64,000 nucleotides of DNA from Sphingomonas dokdonensis (GTDB lineage: Bacteria > Pseudomonadota > Alphaproteobacteria > Sphingomonadales > Sphingomonadaceae): the NCBI RefSeq assembly GCF_002197685.1, contig NZ_NBBI01000001.1, forward strand, positions 682,001 through 746,000, in the 5' to 3' direction. The notes under the pieces are model-generated. The model did no database searches, was not told where the DNA came from, and worked only from the letters and a program-made list of their open reading frames with translations. Shown here in pieces: positions 48,851 through 57,221 of the stretch. The position numbers were made by a program, and so were the translations under genes. How positions within the stretch are numbered: the stretch's first letter is position 1; each line of letters starts with the position of its first letter.

Positions 48851-48946
48851 CGTCATGGCGGGCTTGTCCCGGCATCCAGGGTGCCGCTTGTCCAACGATC
48901 GTGGAGGTTGCGGATGGTTGGACCCCGGCGCAAGGCCGGAGTGACG
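48851..48946. repeat. Interspersed inverted repeat upstream of hmgA
   Basis: Two 28-bp arms (48851-48878 and 48919-48946) are inverted copies of a CGTCA..CGG.CTTG..CCGG..TCCA unit, a repeat type frequent in alphaproteobacterial intergenic DNA. It fills most of the hppD-hmgA spacer (48828-49093), where I see no other gene, and could end or stabilise the hppD transcript. Confidence 0.7.
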
Positions 48947-49093
48947 GGTGGTTTGGGCGATGGTGCGCGATCTGCTCGCCGGCGCGTCAGACGCGGCAAA
49001 GCCGCGCCTGGTGCGCCGGCTTTGCTGCGCTGGCCGGTCGATGGCGGCGCCGGAGCGCCGCACCTCGATCGAGGCAGGCGCCTCGATCATCGG

Positions 49094-50131
49094 TCAGGCA
49101 TCGACCTTAATGACGCCCCGACGGATCTGGTCGAGCTCGATGCTTTCGAACAGCGCCTGGAAGTTTCCGTTGCCGAAGCCTTCGTTGCCCTTGCGCTGGA
49201 TGATCTCGAAGAAGATCGGGCCGAACATGTTTTCGGTGAAGATCTGGAGCAGGATGCCTTCGCCGGACTCGACCGAGCCGTCGATGAGGATGCGGTTCTT
49301 CTTCAGCCGCGCCAGATCCTCGCCATGGCCGGGGACGCGCTTGTCGACCAGTTCGTAATAGGTCTCGATCGTGTCCTGCAGGTTCACGCCGCGGGCGCGC
49401 AGGCGCTCGACGGTGTCGAAGATGTCATCGGTGGTCAGCGCGAGATGCTGGATGCCTTCGCCCTGATATTCGCGGATGAACTCCTCGATCTGCGAATTGT
49501 CGTCCTGACTTTCGTTCAGAGGGATGCGGATCGCCTTATCGGGGGCGATCATCGCCTGGCTGAACAGGCCGGTCGCCTTGCCCTTGATGTCGAAGTACTT
49601 CTGCTCCTCGAAATTGAAGAGCGTGCGATAGAATTGGCTCCACACCTGCATCTGGCCGCGGCGAACGTTGTGGGTGAGGTGATCGAGCAGGTCGAGCCCG
49701 ACGCTGTTCTTCGCCTCATTCTCCTGCCAGCCGGGATATTCGGCCCAGTTTTCATACAGGTCGATGTCGTCCTGAATGAAATACAGGTACGAGCCGCCGA
49801 TGCCCATGATGACGGTGTCGTCCTCTTCGGTCGGCTTGCCGCCGTTGGCGAGCGCCCATTCGAGCGCCTTTTTCGGATCGGCGACGCGGAACGCCATCGC
49901 GCTGGCCGAGGCGCCATGTTCGTTGCGGAACTGCTTCACCCGGCCCGCCTCGTCGCGGTTCAGCATCAGGTTGATACGCCCCTGCTTGTAGCGGGTGATG
50001 TTCTTCGTCGGGTGCCGATGCGTCGCCACGAAGCCGAGCTGCTCGAACTGCTTGGCCATCGCCTCGGGGTCGGGAGAGGTGAATTCGACGAATTCGAAGC
50101 CGTTCAGGCCCAGGGGGTTGTCGGTCGACAT
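49094..50131 (-). CDS. hppD: 4-Hydroxyphenylpyruvate dioxygenase
   Basis: A 345-residue two-module VOC dioxygenase converting 4-hydroxyphenylpyruvate to homogentisate. The Fe ligands are visible: His in LDHLTHNV, His in IQHLALTTDD, and Glu in FFEIIQRKG, along with GFGNGNFQALFESIE at the C-terminus. ATG 50129-50131 with GAGGA upstream is taken. It is divergent from a MarR regulator; a 16-bp palindrome sits 17 bp upstream of its start, where it would block transcription. Confidence 0.97.
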   Translation of the reverse strand: MSTDNPLGLNGFEFVEFTSPDPEAMAKQFEQLGFVATHRHPTKNITRYKQGRINLMLNRDEAGRVKQFRNEHGASASAMAFRVADPKKALEWALANGGKPTEEDDTVIMGIGGSYLYFIQDDIDLYENWAEYPGWQENEAKNSVGLDLLDHLTHNVRRGQMQVWSQFYRTLFNFEEQKYFDIKGKATGLFSQAMIAPDKAIRIPLNESQDDNSQIEEFIREYQGEGIQHLALTTDDIFDTVERLRARGVNLQDTIETYYELVDKRVPGHGEDLARLKKNRILIDGSVESGEGILLQIFTENMFGPIFFEIIQRKGNEGFGNGNFQALFESIELDQIRRGVIKVDA

Positions 50132-50147
50132 GAGCGTGTCCTCATCC

Positions 50148-50163
50148 AGTAACATTTGTTACT
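50148..50163. promoter_or_regulatory. MarR-type operator between hppD and its regulator
   Basis: AGTAACATTTGTTACT is a perfect palindrome of 7-bp arms and 2-bp centre in the 78-bp divergent spacer. Size and position fit a MarR dimer site controlling both hppD and the regulator gene. A weaker copy lies at 50186-50200. Confidence 0.7.
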
Positions 50164-50185
50164 ATCATCGCGGCTTGAGGCATCC

Positions 50186-50200
50186 GTGTCAAATGCTACC
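50186..50200. promoter_or_regulatory. Degenerate second copy of the MarR-type operator
   Basis: Read on the minus strand this segment, GGTAGCATTTGACAC, matches the first site at most positions, keeping the CATTTG core. It lies 10-24 bp before the regulator start, so it could give autorepression. Confidence 0.45.
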
Positions 50201-50209
50201 ACTGCTTTC

Positions 50210-50650
50210 ATGACGAACCATCTCGTGCTCGACCGGTTCCTGCCGTACCGATTGTCGGTGACGTCCAATCTGGTGAGCGACCGGATCGCGCGCGCTTATG
50301 AATCGCTGTTTGGCCTGACCATTCCCGAGTGGCGGCTGATCGCGGTGATCGCGGAAGTGGAGGCGATCACGCAGGCGGACATCGGCGAGCGCACGCGCAT
50401 GGACAAGGTTACGGTCAGCCGAGCGGCGATCGCGCTGGTCGAGCGTGGGCTGCTGACCCGCGCGCCCAATCCCGGCGACAAGCGGTCGCATCATCTGTCG
50501 CTTACGACCCATGGCCGCGACCTGTATGCCAGCGTGGCGCCCAAGGCGCTGGAACTGGAGCGCACGATCTTCGCTTGCTTCACCCAGAAAGAGCTCGACG
50601 GGTTCGTGGCGATGCTGCGACGGATCGATGCAGCAGCGCTGGAGGCTTGA
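50210..50650 (+). CDS. MarR family transcriptional regulator of the tyrosine-catabolism block
   Basis: A 146-residue winged-helix protein: dimerisation helices at both ends, LTIPEWRLIAVIAE, the recognition region ITQADIGERTRMDKVTVSRAAIAL and the wing RAPNPGDKRSHHLSLT with a conserved Asp-Arg. It is divergent from hppD over the palindromic operator, so repression relieved by an aromatic acid (for example 4-hydroxyphenylpyruvate or homogentisate) is likely. ATG 50210 is chosen because the upstream extension would cover the operators. A ROK kinase follows without gap. Confidence 0.88.
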   Translation: MTNHLVLDRFLPYRLSVTSNLVSDRIARAYESLFGLTIPEWRLIAVIAEVEAITQADIGERTRMDKVTVSRAAIALVERGLLTRAPNPGDKRSHHLSLTTHGRDLYASVAPKALELERTIFACFTQKELDGFVAMLRRIDAAALEA

Positions 50651-51544
50651 TTGTCTGATTTGCCGTTGATTGCCGGGGTGGAGCTTGGGGGCACCAAGTG
50701 CGTGGTGCTGCTGGCGCGTGGGCCGGAGGCGATCGAGGAGCGGGTAGAATTGCCGACCACGTCTCCCGATGAGACCCTGACCGCGATCGAGCAGGTGATC
50801 GATCAATGGCAGGGGTTTGCGGCGCTTGGCATTGCGAGCTTCGGCCCCGTCTCGATCGATCGGACGGCGGGCGACTATGGCTCGATCACGTCCACGCCAA
50901 AGCCCGGTTGGGCGGGCACCGACGTCGCGCGGCGCCTTGCGGCGCGCTACGACGTGCCGACGGGCTTTCAGTCCGACGTGGTTGGCGCCGCGCTGGGCGA
51001 AGCGCGCTGGGGTGCTGCCGGCGGGCTTGCCGACCTAGCCTATGTCACGGTCGGTACGGGGATCGGCGTGGGGCTGATCGCCGGCGGCGTGCCGGTGGAA
51101 GGGCTGACGCACAGCGAGCTGGGCCACATTCGCCCGCAGCGGATCGCCGGCGACGACTGGGTTGGGGTCTGCCCCTTTCATGGCGCCTGCGTCGAAGGGC
51201 TCGCGTCCGGGCCGGCGATCGCGGCACGCGCGGGGATGAAGGGGCAGGATCTGCCGGCCGATCACGCGGCGTGGGACGGCGTGGTGCATGCGCTTGCGCA
51301 GATGCTGCACGTGGTGACGCTGACCGGCGTGCCGCGGCGCATCGTGATGGGTGGCGGCGTGATCGTCGGGAGCCAGTTTCTGTTGCCGCGGATCCGAGCG
51401 GCGTTGCGCGCATCGCTGAACGGCTATGTCGCGCTGCCAGAGATCGAGGATGTCGACACCTTTGTGGTGCCGGCGAGCCTTGGCCATAACGCGGGGCCGC
51501 TGGGTGCGATCGTGCTTGGTCAGCAGGCGCTGCTGGATCGCTGA
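50651..51544 (+). CDS. ROK family sugar kinase (fructokinase-like)
   Basis: A 297-residue ROK kinase: ATP loop ELGGTKCVV, the DxGxxxxG-like core VGTGIGVGL, and the zinc-binding stretch HSELGHIRP with CPFHGACVEG, then MGGGVIVG. The sequence is nearest to Mak-type fructokinases; glucose or mannose are alternatives. It starts with TTG 50651 directly after the MarR stop; GGAGG in the end of the MarR gene lies 5 nt before it, supporting this start and translational coupling. The link to tyrosine breakdown is unclear. Confidence 0.87.
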   Translation: MSDLPLIAGVELGGTKCVVLLARGPEAIEERVELPTTSPDETLTAIEQVIDQWQGFAALGIASFGPVSIDRTAGDYGSITSTPKPGWAGTDVARRLAARYDVPTGFQSDVVGAALGEARWGAAGGLADLAYVTVGTGIGVGLIAGGVPVEGLTHSELGHIRPQRIAGDDWVGVCPFHGACVEGLASGPAIAARAGMKGQDLPADHAAWDGVVHALAQMLHVVTLTGVPRRIVMGGGVIVGSQFLLPRIRAALRASLNGYVALPEIEDVDTFVVPASLGHNAGPLGAIVLGQQALLDR

Positions 51545-51652
51545 TCCGACGAACGCGTCCTAATCGGACAGGATTGTTGACCATTAACCCTTTCCGGTAA
51601 TGGTTCGTAAAGCATTTTTGACGTCTTCCTTCAAGTATAGGGAGGCATAAAC

Positions 51653-53527
51653 ATGCGGCTGTTGATCGTCGACGAAGATCTTGCGCGGCACGACATCTAT
51701 CGTGCGATCTTTGCCTCGCCAAATGCGCCTGTCATCGGTGGCAATTCTATCGAGTTCAGCCTTGAGGATGATGGTGGATCGCTTGGCGAAATGGGCAATG
51801 TGGAATGCGTTTATCATCGTGCGCTGACGGAAGCTGCGGCAGAGGTGAGGCGCTCAATTGTAGCGGGGCAGCCCTTTGCGATTGCACTGATCGGCAGCCT
51901 TCAAAACGACACCATCGGCGCTGTGTCTCACGCCTTGCGCGACGCTGATGACGATTTGAACCTTGCCTTTGTGGTTGACGAACAAGACCCGACGGCGGTT
52001 GATTTACGGAATGTCGCTGCGCCGGCAGATAAAATCTACTTTCTTTCAGGCTCCTATGATGCCGACGGTATTGGCCAAGCGGTGTTGCGGCTTGGTGCGC
52101 GATGGCAGGCCGACCGCGAGCTTGGTGACATTCGGGCGAGGCTGGCGCGGCAGCATGTCCTGCTGGGCGAGCAGGCGGCGGAGTTGGCCGCGAACGAGAG
52201 CCGGGCAGTCTACCTCGCCACTCATGATCCGCTGACCGAGGCGCCCAATCGCGTCGCCTTCCTGCGGGCGGTGGCGGAGCGCGCGCGTCAGCCGGGTGTG
52301 TTTGCGGTCGCGACGGTCGATCTCGATCGCTTCAAGTTCATCAATGATACGCTTGGTTATGTCACCGGTGACGAGGTGTTGCGTCAGACCTGTCGCCGGC
52401 TGGAAGAGGTGGCGCCGGAGAATAGCCTGATTGCCCGGCTGGCGGGGGATGAATTCGGCCTACTCTTCGAAACCGCCGGAGACGAAGCCGCCGAGATGAC
52501 CTGCGATCGCCTGGTCGCGGGATGTCACCTCGCCATGCGCGTGCTGGGACACAAGGTGCAGACGTCGGTGTCCGCGGGCGTCGTCGTGTCGCACGAGCGC
52601 GAAGTGCACGACCCGCTTGACCTGATGCGCAAGGCCGATCTGGCGCTGAACGATGCGAAGCGCGGCGGGCGCAACATGGCTCGGCTGTTCGACGCGCGGA
52701 TGGACGAGGGCGTTCGGGTGCGGCGGGCGGTGCAGGACGGCCTCAGCCGAGCGATCGAGCGCGGCGAACTGGACGTGCTGTTTCAGCCAATCCTTGCCAA
52801 CGGATCGCTTCAGATCGTCGGGTTCGAGGCATTGTTGCGCTGGTACACCGATGAATTCGGGCCGATCAGCCCTGCCACCTTCATTCCGATCGCCGAGGAA
52901 TCCGACCTGATCCACGAACTGGGCGATTGGGTGCTCGCAAGATCGCTGGAAGCCGTGAAGACGTGGCCGGATCACTATGTGTCGATCAACTTCTCACCGC
53001 GACAGTTCGGCCGGACCAATTTCGTCGGCCATTTGATGGAGACGGTGCAAAGGGCCGGGGTCGATCCGCGCCGCCTGCAGATCGAAATTACCGAAACCGC
53101 GCTGTTCGACGATGTGGAGCGTGCGGCGGAGACGCTGTACCGCCTGCGGCAGATGGGGTTCAGGGTGGCGCTGGACGATTTCGGGACGGGCTATTCCAAC
53201 CTCTACAACATCCGCAAATTCGCGCTGGACGCGCTGAAGATCGATCGCAGCTTCACCGATGGCCTGGCACGCGAGCCGGTGTCGGCGGCGATCGTGCGGT
53301 CGATCGCGCAGCTTGGGCAGGCGCTGAACGTGGAGGTCATCGCCGAGGGGGTGGAGACCGAGGCGCAGGTCGCGCTGCTGACCGCGGCGGGGGCCAGCCA
53401 CTTCCAAGGCTTCTTATTTGCCCATCCGCTGCGATCGGAGGACGCGCGATTGCTCGCCGGGAGTGGCCTTGTCGCCGAGGCGCAGGAGTGCGGCCCGGTG
53501 GCGATCGCCCCGATCATCCTTGTCTGA
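51653..53527 (+). CDS. GGDEF-EAL protein with degenerate receiver domain
   Basis: A 624-residue c-di-GMP enzyme. Residues 1-150 look like a response-regulator receiver with the acidic pair DED at 7-9 and a Lys in DKIYFLSG, but Gly81 in ALIGSL stands where the phospho-acceptor Asp is expected. A coiled linker precedes the GGDEF domain (about 210-360; motif AGDEF at 264-268, no inhibitory RxxD) and an EAL domain (from about 372; Glu392-Ala-Leu, ITETALFDD, LDDFGTGYSN, EGVET). Both catalytic sets look intact, so net activity cannot be told. No signal peptide or membrane helix is seen. Confidence 0.9.
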   Translation: MRLLIVDEDLARHDIYRAIFASPNAPVIGGNSIEFSLEDDGGSLGEMGNVECVYHRALTEAAAEVRRSIVAGQPFAIALIGSLQNDTIGAVSHALRDADDDLNLAFVVDEQDPTAVDLRNVAAPADKIYFLSGSYDADGIGQAVLRLGARWQADRELGDIRARLARQHVLLGEQAAELAANESRAVYLATHDPLTEAPNRVAFLRAVAERARQPGVFAVATVDLDRFKFINDTLGYVTGDEVLRQTCRRLEEVAPENSLIARLAGDEFGLLFETAGDEAAEMTCDRLVAGCHLAMRVLGHKVQTSVSAGVVVSHEREVHDPLDLMRKADLALNDAKRGGRNMARLFDARMDEGVRVRRAVQDGLSRAIERGELDVLFQPILANGSLQIVGFEALLRWYTDEFGPISPATFIPIAEESDLIHELGDWVLARSLEAVKTWPDHYVSINFSPRQFGRTNFVGHLMETVQRAGVDPRRLQIEITETALFDDVERAAETLYRLRQMGFRVALDDFGTGYSNLYNIRKFALDALKIDRSFTDGLAREPVSAAIVRSIAQLGQALNVEVIAEGVETEAQVALLTAAGASHFQGFLFAHPLRSEDARLLAGSGLVAEAQECGPVAIAPIILV

Positions 53528-53559
53528 AGCGCGGCCAATACCTCGCCAAAGATTGGCGT

Positions 53560-54960
53560 TTACACCAGCCTCTTCAGAACCAGTCGCACACCGTTCTTCG
53601 GGCGGAGGGTGAGGCGGCTCACGGGTTCTGGTGCGGCGCCCGGCGCGGGGTGAAAGGTGAAGGCGCGCAGGAGCGTCGCGAGGACGATCACTGCCTCCTG
53701 GGTGGCGAAACCTGCCCCGACACAGATGCGCGGCCCCGCGCCGAAGGGCAGCCAAGCGTCACGGATGGTGGCTTTGTTCGCAGGATCTTCGAAGCGTGCG
53801 GGGTTGAAGGCGTGCGGGCAGGGCCAGTGTTCGGGATTGCGCTGGATCAGCCACGGAGACACGACAAGCATCGCGCCCGGCTGCAATGCCTTGTCGCGCA
53901 TCTGGGTGGGGCAGCGGACTTCGCGCGGCATGAACGCGACAGGGGGATAGAGCCGGAGGGTTTCTCGAAAGATCTGGCGCAGAAAGGGCAATTGCCGGAG
54001 CATATCGGCCGATAATGGCTGGTCGCCGGCAGCGGCCAGAACCTCCGTGCGTGCGCGGCCTTGCGTCTCCGGATCGCCGGCAAGGCAGTAGAGCGCCCAG
54101 CTGAGCGCGCTGGCCGACGTCTCGTGCCCGGCGAGGAAGATCGTCGACACCTGCCCCATCAGATCGTCGTAGGCAAAGGGGGCGCCGGTTTCGGGGTGAC
54201 GCGCGTCCAGCAGGGAAGCGAGGATGTCGTCGGGCCCGCGATCCTTATTCGTGCGATAGGCGTCGAGGCGGGTGCGGACGATGTGGGCGAAGACGGCGTG
54301 GATGTCGTCGGCCGCGCGACGTGATCGGCCGAAGAAGCCGAGCGACGGCAGGCGATAAAAGCGCAGCATCGAGGCCGATTGTGCGTGGCGCTGAAACCGG
54401 TTGAAGCCGTTGTGGATACGCCGGGCATCGGCCTCGCCCAAGGATTGGGAGAAGAGCGTTCGGAAGATGACGTCGGCGGCGACATGGGTCATCAGCGGAT
54501 CGATATTCACCGGCTGGCGAAGATCGAGGGCGTGCAGCCGCGCGACCAGCGCGTCTGCCGCATCGCGCATCATGGCAAAGGTGCGCGCGAGCGCGGTCTG
54601 CTGAAAGGCGGGATTGATCATCGCGCGCTGCGTCGCCCAATCATCGCCATTGGCCGAGAACACGCTGTTGCCGATCGCCGGGTCCAAGGTTCGGACGAGT
54701 AGGTGATGCTTGGGAAAGTCTTTCCACTCGCCCATGATCCGCTTCACCAGCGGCAGCTCGTTGGCGATGTACATGTGGAGGCCGGGCGTGCGGATCTCGC
54801 CCATCTTCATCGTGTAGCTCTTCTGGAACAGCACGTGGATCCACGAATTCCAGCCGCGTACGAAGCGCCAGAACAAAGACGATTTCTTCGGATGCGGATC
54901 GGGGAAGGGGGGCACGAACAGGCCGTCGACGCGGCTTCCGCCGAGATCCGGCAGGCGCAT
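53560..54960 (-). CDS. Cytochrome P450
   Basis: A 466-residue P450: I-helix AGHETSASAL (the acid-alcohol pair slightly altered), ETLR of the ExxR motif in helix K, and heme-binding PFGAGPRICVGAG with Cys413. It is soluble, with no N-terminal membrane anchor, and of a length nearer to CYP102-type/eukaryote-like bacterial P450s than to short class I forms. It hydroxylates an unknown, probably hydrophobic, substrate using electrons from a ferredoxin elsewhere. Its start overlaps the stop of the upstream membrane protein gene by one base (TGATG), so the pair is coupled. Confidence 0.93.
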   Translation of the reverse strand: MRLPDLGGSRVDGLFVPPFPDPHPKKSSLFWRFVRGWNSWIHVLFQKSYTMKMGEIRTPGLHMYIANELPLVKRIMGEWKDFPKHHLLVRTLDPAIGNSVFSANGDDWATQRAMINPAFQQTALARTFAMMRDAADALVARLHALDLRQPVNIDPLMTHVAADVIFRTLFSQSLGEADARRIHNGFNRFQRHAQSASMLRFYRLPSLGFFGRSRRAADDIHAVFAHIVRTRLDAYRTNKDRGPDDILASLLDARHPETGAPFAYDDLMGQVSTIFLAGHETSASALSWALYCLAGDPETQGRARTEVLAAAGDQPLSADMLRQLPFLRQIFRETLRLYPPVAFMPREVRCPTQMRDKALQPGAMLVVSPWLIQRNPEHWPCPHAFNPARFEDPANKATIRDAWLPFGAGPRICVGAGFATQEAVIVLATLLRAFTFHPAPGAAPEPVSRLTLRPKNGVRLVLKRLV

Positions 54961-56081
54961 CAGATCGCCCGGAACTCGGCGACAGATGCGTCGATCGGGC
55001 GCGCGGCGGTCATCAGGCAGGGGAAGTCGAGCGGCGACCGGCGATCGCCCATGCGCAGGTAATCGAAGTGGATCTCGTACTTGTTCGTATAGCCCTTGTG
55101 ATAGGTTTCTGGATTGTAGAACAGGTGGAAGCGCGGGCTGAGCAACTCCATGCGCGGGCGCGGGTCGGGCGCGACGATCGCCATCGGGTTAACGCCGAAA
55201 TAGGCGGCGCCATCGGGGGGCGAGCCGATGTCGATCCAGCGGAAGTCGGCTTGGGCCAGACGGCGTAGCTGATCGTGGAAGCGCGTCGCGTCGCGGCGGC
55301 AGGCGACCAGCGGGATGCAATGACCCATCGTCACGAGCGCGAAATTAGGCGGGAGGGTGCCGCTGCAGCGATCGAGCAGGCGGACCATTAGTGGCACCGA
55401 CAGGATCGAGCCGTTGCTGTGCGTGAGCAACAGGATCTCGTCCCACGGCTGGTCGAAGCTGGCGAGGATCTCCTGTGCAAAGGCGTCTAGTCGCGCCTCG
55501 ATCGCGGGGTGCGCGTCGCCGCCGCCCAGTTCGCTGTTAAAGACGAAGAAGCGCAGCAGCCAGGGCGCGTGCCATTTGCGCAGCAGCGGCGCGGAAATCA
55601 GGACGGCTGCCACGAATGCGGCGAGGAAGGCGATCCAGCCGGGCAGCCAGATTGCGGCGATGCCACCAATAATGAGGGTGAGCAGCAGCGGCAGCGCGAT
55701 GGTGAGGATCGGCGGGTAGAAAAGGGTAATCAGCGGGCCCTTGCCCAGCTTCTTGCCCGTCTCGAAATCGAGGTGCCGGATGTTGGCGCTGTAGGCGCGC
55801 CATGCGCGGACCGCGAGCGCGAACGGATTGCGGACCCAGGCGGTGCGGACGATATCGTCCCAGCGCAGGAAGCTGTAGTCCGTCTCGACATCCTGCGCGG
55901 GATTGAGGATCGACCAGTCGGTGCGGAACTCGCCGGCATTGCGGCGGGTGGAAACGGAAGCGGGCTCTCCGGTCAACTTGGCGTAGCGCGCCACCTGCTC
56001 CACCGCGAGGGCATGGTAGAAGCGCACGCCGCGCGGATCGAAGCCGCCGACATAGAAGACTTTCCGCTTGAACCCCGCCAT
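54960..56081 (-). CDS. Unknown membrane protein with hydrolase-like Ser motif, coupled to a P450
   Basis: I do not recognise a named family. The 373-residue protein has an N-terminal globular part (KVFYVGGFDPRGVRFYH), two adjacent hydrophobic helices (about 118-142 and 144-167) and a C-terminal domain containing LLLTHSNGSIL with Ser222 in an H-S-N-G nucleophile-elbow-like turn, plus later Asp and His candidates (WIDIGSPPDG, FHLFYNPETYH). That suggests an alpha/beta-hydrolase-like enzyme held at the inner membrane. It is directly upstream of, and coupled to, the P450 gene, so the two may act on the same lipid or isoprenoid substrate. Function is inference. Confidence 0.75.
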   Translation of the reverse strand: MAGFKRKVFYVGGFDPRGVRFYHALAVEQVARYAKLTGEPASVSTRRNAGEFRTDWSILNPAQDVETDYSFLRWDDIVRTAWVRNPFALAVRAWRAYSANIRHLDFETGKKLGKGPLITLFYPPILTIALPLLLTLIIGGIAAIWLPGWIAFLAAFVAAVLISAPLLRKWHAPWLLRFFVFNSELGGGDAHPAIEARLDAFAQEILASFDQPWDEILLLTHSNGSILSVPLMVRLLDRCSGTLPPNFALVTMGHCIPLVACRRDATRFHDQLRRLAQADFRWIDIGSPPDGAAYFGVNPMAIVAPDPRPRMELLSPRFHLFYNPETYHKGYTNKYEIHFDYLRMGDRRSPLDFPCLMTAARPIDASVAEFRAI

Positions 56082-56102
56082 GGCGCCTGCCTACACGATG
56101 CG

Positions 56103-56396
56103 ATGACCGATCGGGAACGGAATTACTGTCTTTTCCTGAACCCGCGCAAATACAACCGTAACATCGGCTGTCGGCGGCACGACAATCTTTATGGGATCGC
56201 CGGTGGCGGGACCGAGCGGCAGCGCTGGGCGGTCGATCGTGACTTCTATCGCACCATGAAACGGCAGGGTGATCCCATGGCGTTGCCGGCACTGATCGCC
56301 TGCCTCCTGTTCGGCTGGTTCTTCTGGAATTATCATGGCGAGCGCTGGCCGTGGAAAGGGCAGCTGCTGCGCCGCTTTGTGAAGGCACCGCGATGA
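56103..56396 (+). CDS. Small membrane protein with CxxHDxxY motif, coupled to kdsA
   Basis: A 97-residue protein. The N-terminal half has [13 protein letters not shown] and [16 protein letters not shown]; the C-x-x-H-D-x-x-Y pattern recalls the active site of prokaryotic phospholipase A2. The C-terminal half holds one hydrophobic helix (about 60-76) and a WPWKGQ tail. Its TGA overlaps the kdsA ATG as ATGA, which supports that the frame is real. The start ATG 56103 has no obvious Shine-Dalgarno and lies only 21 bp from the divergent gene. I do not know a characterised relative. Confidence 0.7.
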   Translation: MTDRERNYCLFLNPRKYNRNIGCRRHDNLYGIAGGGTERQRWAVDRDFYRTMKRQGDPMALPALIACLLFGWFFWNYHGERWPWKGQLLRRFVKAPR

Positions 56397-57214
56397 CCGT
56401 TGAGGTGGGCAACGTCATGTTCGGCAACGACCGGCCGTTCGTGCTGGTGAGTGGACCGTGCCAGATCGAGAGCCGCGATCACGCCTTACGACTAGCGGAA
56501 GCGATCGCCGGCATGGCGCGGGCGGCGGGCGTGCCGTTCGTGTTCAAATCCTCGTTCGACAAAGCGAACCGGACCTCGATCCATGGCAAGCGCGGGCTGG
56601 GGATCGACGAGGGGCTGCGGGTGCTGGCCGACGTAAAGGCCAGTGTGGGGTGTCCGGTGCTGACCGACATCCACGCGCCCGAGCAGGCCGCGCCGGCTGC
56701 CGAGGCGGTCGACATTCTTCAGATCCCCGCGTTTCTGTCGCGTCAGACCGACCTGCTGGTCGTGGCGGGTGCGACGGGGGCGGCGGTGAACATCAAGAAG
56801 GGGCAATTTCTGGCGCCGTGGGACATGGCGGCGGCGGCGGCCAAGGTGGCGGCGACGGGCAACGAGCGGATCATCCTGACCGATCGTGGCGCGAGCTTCG
56901 GCTACAACACGTTGGTCAGCGATTTTCGCGCGCTGCCGATCATGGCGGAGACGGGCTATCCGGTGATGTTCGATGCGACTCATGCGGTACAGGCGCCGGG
57001 TGGCAATGGCGCGTCGTCGGGCGGCGACCGGCGCTTCGCCCCGGCGCTGGCACGCGCGGCGCTGGCGGTGGGGGCGGCGGCGATCTTTGCCGAGGCGCAT
57101 GACGATCCGGACAATGCGCCGTCGGATGGCCCGGTGATGCTGCCGCTTGGGTGGCTGCCGAGGCTGCTCGATCAGCTGCGGCGGATCGACGAGGTGGCCA
57201 AGGCGCCCGCCTGA
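56393..57214 (+). CDS. kdsA: 3-Deoxy-8-phosphooctulonate synthase (Kdo-8-P synthase)
   Basis: A 273-residue TIM barrel condensing arabinose-5-phosphate with phosphoenolpyruvate. Motifs: [42 protein letters not shown] and [11 protein letters not shown]. Cys23 in SGPCQ marks the metal-dependent class (E. coli KdsA has Asn there). It begins within the small membrane protein stop (ATGA). The flanking kdsB and isomerase genes on the other strand complete CMP-Kdo synthesis apart from the KdsC phosphatase. Confidence 0.96.
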   Translation: MTVEVGNVMFGNDRPFVLVSGPCQIESRDHALRLAEAIAGMARAAGVPFVFKSSFDKANRTSIHGKRGLGIDEGLRVLADVKASVGCPVLTDIHAPEQAAPAAEAVDILQIPAFLSRQTDLLVVAGATGAAVNIKKGQFLAPWDMAAAAAKVAATGNERIILTDRGASFGYNTLVSDFRALPIMAETGYPVMFDATHAVQAPGGNGASSGGDRRFAPALARAALAVGAAAIFAEAHDDPDNAPSDGPVMLPLGWLPRLLDQLRRIDEVAKAPA

Positions 57215-57221
57215 TCGGAGT

